From: Owenia fusiformis
Lineage: Eukaryota > Annelida > Polychaeta > Sabellida > Oweniidae
DNA: 64,000 nt
Direction: 5' to 3'
Assembly (NCBI GenBank): GCA_903813345.2
Contig: CAIIXF020000001.1
Coordinates: 2,604,001 to 2,668,000 of the forward strand
Both the position numbers and the translations under genes were made by a program. Of this stretch, positions 56,957-64,000 are shown piece after piece. Under the pieces are notes generated by a model. The model was not told where the DNA came from. It was given only the letters and a program-made list of their open reading frames with translations, and did no database searches. Each line of letters starts with the position of its first letter. The first letter of the stretch is position 1.

Positions 56957-57330
56957 CGTTTTACACAAGACGAACACAAGTAACTACAATAGACAATATT
57001 GACTTCATCATATCACTTATAAAATAAAATGGACAACTAAATGTATGGCTACGCCAAGCAAGCCCCTATAAGCCATATAAAACTATAAAAAAAGTTTAAA
57101 AACGATCAAAGAATTTTTAACGGACACATTTAGGAATTATTGGCAATCAAAAATAAGTGCATGGCAAAAATTCAATGATTTCGAACATATTTTATCTACC
57201 AGATGTTCTGCAAGGACGGTCCTGGAAATCAAAAGGTATTAAAAAATCAATACATGCGGAAAAAATCGAAGTGATACGATGAAGTCAATATTGTCTATTG
57301 TAGTTACTTTTGTTAGTCTTGTGTAAAACG
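56957..57330. mobile_element. 374-bp MITE with 62-bp inverted ends
   Basis: The left end from 56957 (CGTTTTACACAAGACGAACA on) and the right end up to 57330 are inverted copies over about 62 bp with only a few mismatches. The AT-rich interior is non-coding. No clear target duplication is seen. Confidence 0.88.
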
Positions 57331-57343
57331 GCCATCTTTTTAT

Positions 57344-57359
57344 GGGGGGGGGGGGGGGG
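57344..57359 (+). repeat. Poly-G run (16 G)
   Basis: Uninterrupted run of 16 G just right of the MITE; likely length-variable. Confidence 0.9.
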
Positions 57360-58602
57360 ACTGGATGTCACATGTTTGCCACTGTTCTGTAGGGAAATGA
57401 AATTCCGTATTATGATGAGGACAAATGTAATTACGGCGCTGTCCAAATATTATTTTCTCTTTTATCTAAGAGAAATGGAAATTAATTTCACTTTTGAAAC
57501 AAAACACTCTAATGCAGCACCTCCCTAGTCTCCAATAGTATAATTCATTTCATGATTTTCATGCTGGACTACTTTATCAAATTCCAACAATCCATTTCAT
57601 CATATTAAAGTTAAATTCAGTTATCAAATTAGAGTTTACAGTAAATAAAGATACTGACATGAAAATGGGCTCTATTATATTCTAAATTAACCATATGACC
57701 GTATAATGAGCCCATTAAATTATAACAGGTAAGTTAACTGGTTAAACTGAGTAAGTTAAACCATTGAGGTCAGTTGCATATAAGATACAGCCAAATTGCC
57801 AAATAAAGATCTCTTGTTTTTTACAACTCCCGGACAAGCTCTCTTCTTTTTTGTTGTTTTAAGATCTCCTGTTTTAAAAATCAAAAGATAATCTCATATT
57901 TTACTCTATTGTTGATCTTGGAGATCAAGAAATAGACTAGTTTTGGTATTCTGTTTGCCTATTGTGCATAAATGGCCACTATGGACCGAGAGTGGTTTTG
58001 ATTGTGGATAACTTTCACCCACAATAGCCAACAATTATAAGTGGGGTTAAAATATCAACTGAGTTTCTTGTTTAACACAATGAAAAGCCATTTTCGCAAT
58101 TTCCCAACTACTAAAATACAAACAGGTTACCATTGCAAAGATAAAACTAAATTCAGGAAACATTTGTATTTTATACGAAAACCTCCACTATCTCCCATAT
58201 TAAATCAATCTCCACATCTCAATTGCTAAAGAATAACATTGCATTTGTGTGGTCCATGGATTACTGATCCTAAGCAGAGAGCTCACAATTCCAACATAGC
58301 ATTCTGCTAACTTTTCTTCTCTAAATACAACTTACAACTTTCTAAACAAAACTCTATTAACTTAAGAATGTTTTGGGGAGGAGCATTTTGTAAATCAACA
58401 GACTTGGTGTGAATTCCTCATTGGGCAAGTTCGAACATAGGTATAGCATAACACTGGAGATTCATTGATAAATTACAACTTAATATAAAATGGGAGTGAT
58501 TGACAGTATTTGAATATTGGTAATATTTGTGAAGTGATAATTTACTGACTTTCTCGCCGTTTCATTTCAAATGTACTCACAATATAGTTGTGGTAATAAA
58601 GG

Positions 58603-58633
58603 ATACAATACAATACAATACAATACAATACAA
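58603..58633 (+). repeat. ATACA pentanucleotide microsatellite
   Basis: About six tandem copies of the pentamer. Confidence 0.9.
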
Positions 58634-58789
58634 CGCATACATGGATTTCTTCTATTACTTATCACATATATTCTTCCTACCAAAGAGCTAATTTATTGAA
58701 CATTTGAAAAAGACACAATGTGATATCTTAAATTGATTACTGCTAATCCAGATGTCTATACACCCATCAGCAGAAGATGTCAACAATAT

Positions 58790-58915
58790 AGCACTTTCAA
58801 AAAGTGTCATAAAAACAGGTCAAATTGCAGAAGTACAAAGATGACCATAACATAAAGCACTTTCAAAAAGTGCAATAAAAATAGGTTGGGTTGTAAAAGT
58901 AGGACAAATTGCAAA
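58790..58915 (+). repeat. Two tandem copies of a ~67-bp unit
   Basis: AGCACTTTCAAAAAGTG, then AATAAAAA- or CATAAAAA- and AGGTcaaATTG-like continuations, occurs at 58790 and 58857. Confidence 0.65.
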
Positions 58916-59705
58916 AGTAATTTGATATGTAGACTTAGACATTGATTTTGGGTGGCTCTCATGAATTAAATTAGTTTTTGATTTTCACACCAAAAAGCAT
59001 CCCTAAAAATTTTTTAATCAAAATGTGCAGGCAAGACATTGCAGCAATTTTTTTTGTTTTAGGATGTAAAATTCTACATGGCCTCCTTCCAGCATGCCCA
59101 ATATGCAATCAGTTTAAATTTTCATTCCAAAAAGCATCACTGAACATTTCAAATTAATCGTTCAAACAAATCCTTCAAAAACAGATATCACTGACATCAT
59201 CCATCAAATATGAGGAAATTCATTTCACTGGTATTTGAGTCATTGCCAGGCCAGACAGATGGATTGAGAAAATGATAAAATACAATCAATATTTTTTCAA
59301 TCCATAATTCAAGATGGTACATAACATATTTCTACCATTGCTTGCACTAAGTTCACCTCTCTATGTAACAGATTTTACCAAAACGGATGTTTCAAATAGA
59401 AATAGACCCCTGTCATGCAGGAGCTCTTTGTATTCCCACACACAGAGCTTGCAGTATTCTTCATTAATTTGGTGCTATTTCATTTTTTTTTGATAAATTT
59501 CGCAATACTGCCACCTGTTTAGCTTGGTGAATTTTTTAATTTTTGCCCAGATGCTTGAGACTCCAATACAATGTGTTAAAACTGTAATATCATAGTCATA
59601 CCATTCTAATGATCAAATCAGGTTAAAAAATGAGAACCAGCACCAAAACAAAATTAATAGAGACTATCCATTTAAAGACTCTGGCATTTGTAATTTTCAC
59701 AAAAA

Positions 59706-60101
59706 AAATTGGTCAATTTGAAACAAGAAAAAGACCTTTTTTACCCTGAGAAGATCATTGAAGGTCAAATCTAAAGTCAGATTTGAACTTCTGAGAACTT
59801 GTAGATGATTTTGAAAAAAATTGGTCAATTTGAAGCAAGATAAAAAACCTTTTTTTTACATTGAGAATGTCATTGAAGGTCAAATCATTTTTGACCTTGA
59901 GGATGCCATTGAAGGTTAAATCTATAGTTAGATTGGAACTGTTGAGAACATGTAGATGATTTTGAAAAAATAGGTCAATTTGAAGCAAGTTGAAAAAATA
60001 CCTTTTTGACTTTTTTTGACCTTGAATAGGTCATTGAAGGTCAAATCTTAAATATGTAGTCAGATTTGATTTTCCGAAAACATGTAGATGATTTTGAAAA
60101 C
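59706..60101 (+). repeat. Tandem repeat, three copies of 110-150 bp
   Basis: Three diverged copies each contain GGTCAATTTGAA-CAAG, CATTGAAGGTCAAATC and TGTAGATGATTTTGAAAA. The middle copy has an internal duplication of the CATTGAAGGT part. Confidence 0.85.
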
Positions 60102-60154
60102 GATTGATGTCAGTCAAAACAGTATTTGTTAAGTTATTGGAAGTTGTAAGAATT

Positions 60155-60233
60155 TGTTACAGACACCAACTGCCGTCAAAAAAACGGAGACCATAACAAT
60201 ATGTCACCACTTTTTGGTGATAACATAATAATA
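60155..60233 (+). mobile_element. Truncated copy of the 61.2-kb element
   Basis: TTGTTACAGACACCAACTGC, then ACGGAGACCATA and ATGTCACCACTTTTTGGTG match 61169-61267 with an internal deletion; the left TIR is missing. Confidence 0.7.
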
Positions 60234-61154
60234 TGACTGAGTTATACTTCTGAAGCTAGACTTCTTATTACACAGTGTTGACAATAAGGCAATAAAATAA
60301 GAATCAAATTCATTAACCACTTTTTGAGTTATCGCTGGTATATAGGAATTGATGAACAGATAGACGGACAGATAGACAGCTTCTCTATATCCCTATTGAA
60401 CTTCATTCGGTGAATAAAAATATCATGTCATTCTTATTTTCATTGGTAGATAATTGAGACTCATTTTGAAGAGAATATTTTCTACAGTTCATTTTTAATA
60501 TCCCTTTTTATTGCAGAAATAGAAATGTTACAATGAATAATAAAATACATTTTGTTCTATATTTGTCTTACTCTCAAAAGTACCATTCACCCTGGGCTCC
60601 ATTATCAGTGAATATACGTAAAAGATGGATGGTTATCACTAAAAGGAAAATGTGATAAACTTTTTCACACAAATTCGTAGGTATCAGTCTGAATCCACAG
60701 GGAAGAGAGCTCAAATTCTGCATAGAAATAAAAGCAGGAATGTTACATTAAATTATATCAGTTTAAAGGGGTGTGGCATAGTCAATGATTTAATAATGTT
60801 TGTATGAGCTGATGTGTCCTTTTCTTACATCTCTCATAGGGAAGAAGGTTTAATCCAGTTTGATCCCATCTTTTTATCAGGTCAATGTTTATATATTATC
60901 TATTTGTTTGTTGTGTGATGCGGCCAATAAATGACTCATCTAGACATTGTATTGTTCATTTCTCAATATTTTGTCAATTTGGTTTTTGAAGCTGTTACAT
61001 CTTTGGCACTAATAGCAGATTCAGGTACATGGAGGTTGTTCCAGTTGATTGCAACATGTTGGGTAAAGGACATTTTTTAAGCTCTGTTCTATTGTATCTT
61101 ATCAAATTAAATTAAGCTGTTGGATTAGGATAAGACAAGGGATTAACATGCAAA

Positions 61155-61267
61155 ATGTCACCACCATTTGTTACAGACACCAACCGCCGATCGCAAACCC
61201 ACTGACTGCTGTCACAATGAAGAAACGGAGACCATATCAGTATGTCACCACTTTTTGGTGGTGACAT
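61155..61267 (+). mobile_element. 113-bp MITE-like element with 12-bp TIRs
   Basis: Exact inverted ends ATGTCACCACCA (61155-61166) and TGGTGGTGACAT (61256-61267). The right end is itself a hairpin (TATGTCACCAC, TTTT, GGTGGTGACATA). No coding capacity. Confidence 0.7.
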
Positions 61268-62607
61268 AATAAACCAGTCCATAATATTTTGATTTCCCAA
61301 ATATCCCAGGATTCAGAGCCCAACGTTCCTATAAATGCAAAACAAAAGGAACTTTGTGTTTCTGGGCGGGCCAGCACTCACTACGCTCCCTGCTGTAAAC
61401 TTTCATTTTCTTTCATAAATATGCTTACAAATTTAAATCCATCTTCTTTTTAGGGCACATATAACCTAAGCAATACATTATACCACCCTATATGACGTGA
61501 GTCCCTATTACTATACTCAATACTGGGGTTGGAGGTGATTCAACTTGACATTCCATCTTGAAGATTTAATGCAACTTCACAATGTAAATGCATTATTTTC
61601 TATTTTTTTATTTCTTAATATTATACTGTTTACACATATGAATTCATGCTCCCTTTCTCACATTTTATATACAGAGAATGTTTGCAAACTTTTTAGTCAC
61701 TTTTAAGAGTTCTTGTGGGAATAGGTACAATGCTATCATCTTAGATTTGTAAACAGCTAACATGGCATATCAATTCAACTATTGTGTACATTAAGAACTC
61801 TAAACACTAAATTAATATAAATAAAACAAACAAAAATCAACATAGAATTATTGTAAATACATATAGATAAAACCCCTTTGCACATAAACTAATAACACAA
61901 CACCAAGGCCTGATCCATTATCAATTATAAAGCACTTTATCTGTTATACAACTTCACATTTTACTCACTACTCAATCAAGAGTCTTGCATCAAATCTAAG
62001 GTAATCCCCCTAGTTGTTCCCAAGGAGTGTAAGAGGGAGTAAGGGATACAGGAGCTTAATGCAAGACTATGAACCAATTTTAATTGGATCTTTCTCGAAA
62101 ATATGGGCATTTTGTATGGTAAAAATGTTAATGACGTGGGGAAAAATTGGCAAATTACTTCATCAATAAATTACTCCCAAAACAAAGATCAATCAAAAAT
62201 CGAGTACATAGATAGATATTATAAATATTTATTTTGGTTGATTTTCATTTTGTTGTTGTAAAAAATGAATTATTGCAAGGATCATCTGATCATACATGAA
62301 CTCTAAACATAGAAAATGAATTTACATCAGTGCAAAATGTACACAATTGTGGGTGTTATTCCATGAACAGGGTGTAAACCACACAGCCATCTGATCAACA
62401 AATAACACCCACTTCTATCAAAATATTATTTTTCCTCAAAGATTTATTGTCTTTTCCTGAAATTGTCTTAGATTTGAATTCTGTCCAACAGTGTGGTATT
62501 TGGGTGTATCAATAACATGGAATGAGTGTCTAACATGAGTGTTTAACATGAGTAAGTCATGTGATCTAGATTCACGTATCATATGCCATTATTACAAAAG
62601 TCACTGT

Positions 62608-62725
62608 TTAACTGTACAGGTCATCGTCTCCATCATCCTGGAACTGGCTGCTGTCACCTCCGCTGCCCCCTGCTGGTTGGCTAGGTCCCGCGCCACCCCC
62701 ACTGCCTCCAGCTTGACTGGGGAAC
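62608..62725 (-). CDS. Last coding exon of an unrecognised gene
   Basis: On the minus strand an acceptor TTGCCTTCAG is followed by one base completing a codon and 38 residues plus TAA. The protein end is Gly/Ser/Pro/Gln-rich (QAGGSGGGAG, PAGGSGG) and then acidic, ending SQFQDDGDDDLYS. The segment is GC-richer than its surroundings, as expected for an exon. The gene must continue to the right, beyond 64000, or through exons I could not see in 62.7-64 kb. A disordered Gly-rich segment plus acidic tail is common in RNA- and chromatin-associated proteins, but no function can be assigned. Confidence 0.6.
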
Positions 62726-64000
62726 CTGAAGGCAAACACGAAAAAACTTTGAACATTTTGTTGGATGATTTCTGAACCAATTTTGTCTGAAATACATCAA
62801 TTTCTAAAAGGAAGTCCCATCTAATCTAATTTGATAAAAAATTGATGAAATATTTTGATTAGAGGGTCATCCTATAATGCAATTTACAATTATGTTTTGG
62901 AACAACATTAAATTATTCACCTGTCCCTTACTACGAGAAAATCTGATCTTTACATGAAAACATTTCGAAGGGACATTGGACAAGTTTTCCAATCACTTAT
63001 ACCTTGTTAAGAGCCACCTTGATATAAGAACATATCCAGCCCTTCCTGAACATGCTCATACCAGACATGTTTTACTGTATAATAGATTTCGACATATTTG
63101 TCATTATTTAGAGACCCAAGCTGTTCATTTCAAAAATGTTTTCTTCACATTGATACTAACATTATGGACTGTTATAACACTTGATGGGTGTAATTTTAAA
63201 ATCATTGAGTACAGAAAACTGGTTGAAAGTTATAACATAGTTTGTCAGACTGAAGATCTGGAGGGACCTCCCAGGTTAACAATATTCTCTTGTTACAGGT
63301 GTTTCTCAGGTGAGATGTCAATATACATATTTCTGATCATGTGTTTTACATACAGGCCCCAAAGCTGTATAAATATTTACAATTCTCATAATACATTTAC
63401 ACAAACTTGGTATCCTCATGTGGCCAGGAATGTGTGTTATACTTGACTAATGGGAGGTGTTCCTCAAAGGGAATGATATTTCTAACTGAGAGGTACAAGT
63501 GTAGATCAGGAACGGAAGTGGCAATACTTAGAAACAGGAAAAGAGAAAGTCTGAGATTAGAACAGGTTATAGCTTTGGGATAGCATGCTGAGTGGGCTGG
63601 AGTTTGGGGCTGTTTATATTATGGCTGGTGTATATCTGAATGTCACGTCATAGGGAACAACCAAACCCTTTATTCAGATATTAATATCTAAAATGTTTAC
63701 AAATTCAACTGTCTGCAAGTTTGTCTGGGTTTCTATATAACGGCCTAATACATATCTACCACCAATTATTTGAATTTCATAAGAGACCATAATATTTCTG
63801 ACTTTTGAGGTTTGCTTTTTGGCAACAAGTTGAGCAAATATTATTGTTGAAAACAATAAAATTCACCCTGACCTACAAGCTGGGGGATGTTAAACAGTAA
63901 AACTTGTTTTCCCCATTTTGATATCTCACAGAGTGCAAAATTGAACTGTCATGTTCAGTTAGTCCATTCTAATATTGTGCCATATACATGTATATAGAAT
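62726..64000. other. Intron or flank of the unrecognised gene
   Basis: AT-rich; a plus-strand open frame at 62976-63446 does not resemble any known protein and has AT-rich codons, so it is not called. Nothing else recognised. Confidence 0.4.

Larger units (their letters stand above)
56232..62607. other. Intergenic region with repeats
   Basis: No gene recognised. It contains the MITE at 56957-57330, a 16-G run (57344-57359), an ATACA pentamer array (about 58603-58633), a pair of GCACTTTCAAAAAGTG direct repeats (58791, 58858), the 59.7-kb tandem repeat and two copies of a small element near 60.2 and 61.2 kb. Confidence 0.6.

Noticed and set aside
62976-63446. Plus-strand frame of 156 codons
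   Set aside because: Longest frame in an otherwise empty stretch, but AT-driven composition, no recognised domain and no splice context; not enough to call a gene.

Overview
This is a piece of an animal nuclear genome. The genes are split by GT-AG introns, the DNA is AT-rich, and short inverted-repeat DNA transposons and minisatellites sit between exons. The two identifiable genes (a CUB/trypsin polyprotease and the Hedgehog receptor Patched), together with the transposon and repeat style, suggest an invertebrate bilaterian, probably marine. The phylum cannot be fixed from the sequence alone.

Left part (1-16744, + strand): the 3' part of a large ovochymase/oviductin-like polyprotease gene. 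I could place 24 exons with consistent splice phases, giving 1714 residues plus stop; the 5' end lies outside the window. Module order is serine protease 1 (C-terminal part only) - CUB1 - protease 2 - mucin-like linker - protease 3 - CUB2 - CUB3 - CUB4 - CUB5 - protease 4. Every module is bounded by phase-1 introns. Proteases 2 and 3 keep the whole catalytic triad and an activation site. Protease 4 has lost both the activation motif and the catalytic serine, so it is a pseudoprotease. The first intron in the window holds about 2.3 kb of 44-bp minisatellite whose unit is a copy of the upstream exon end plus its splice donor. Other introns and the 3' flank carry short TIR elements and a long foldback.

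Middle (about 16.7-20.8 kb): the protease gene and Patched meet tail to tail, leaving about 4 kb of 3' UTR or intergenic DNA that holds a 220-bp MITE.

Patched (20812-52404, - strand): 22 coding exons join in frame to 1364 residues, with 12 membrane segments, the sterol-sensing domain, an RND-type G-x-x-x-D-D motif, two PPxY motifs in the central loop and a conserved C-terminal tail. Its introns contain four exact GLI/Ci binding sites (GACCACCCA), one of them 105 bp from the start codon, as expected for a gene that is itself a Hedgehog target. A compact proximal promoter lies just upstream, and a second possible first exon is found about 3.8 kb further upstream.

Right part (56.2-64 kb): mostly non-coding DNA with a 374-bp MITE, a poly-G run, three tandem copies of a 110-150-bp repeat and a small element present twice. 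It also holds the last coding exon (62608-62725, - strand) of a gene I do not recognise, whose remainder lies to the right of the window.
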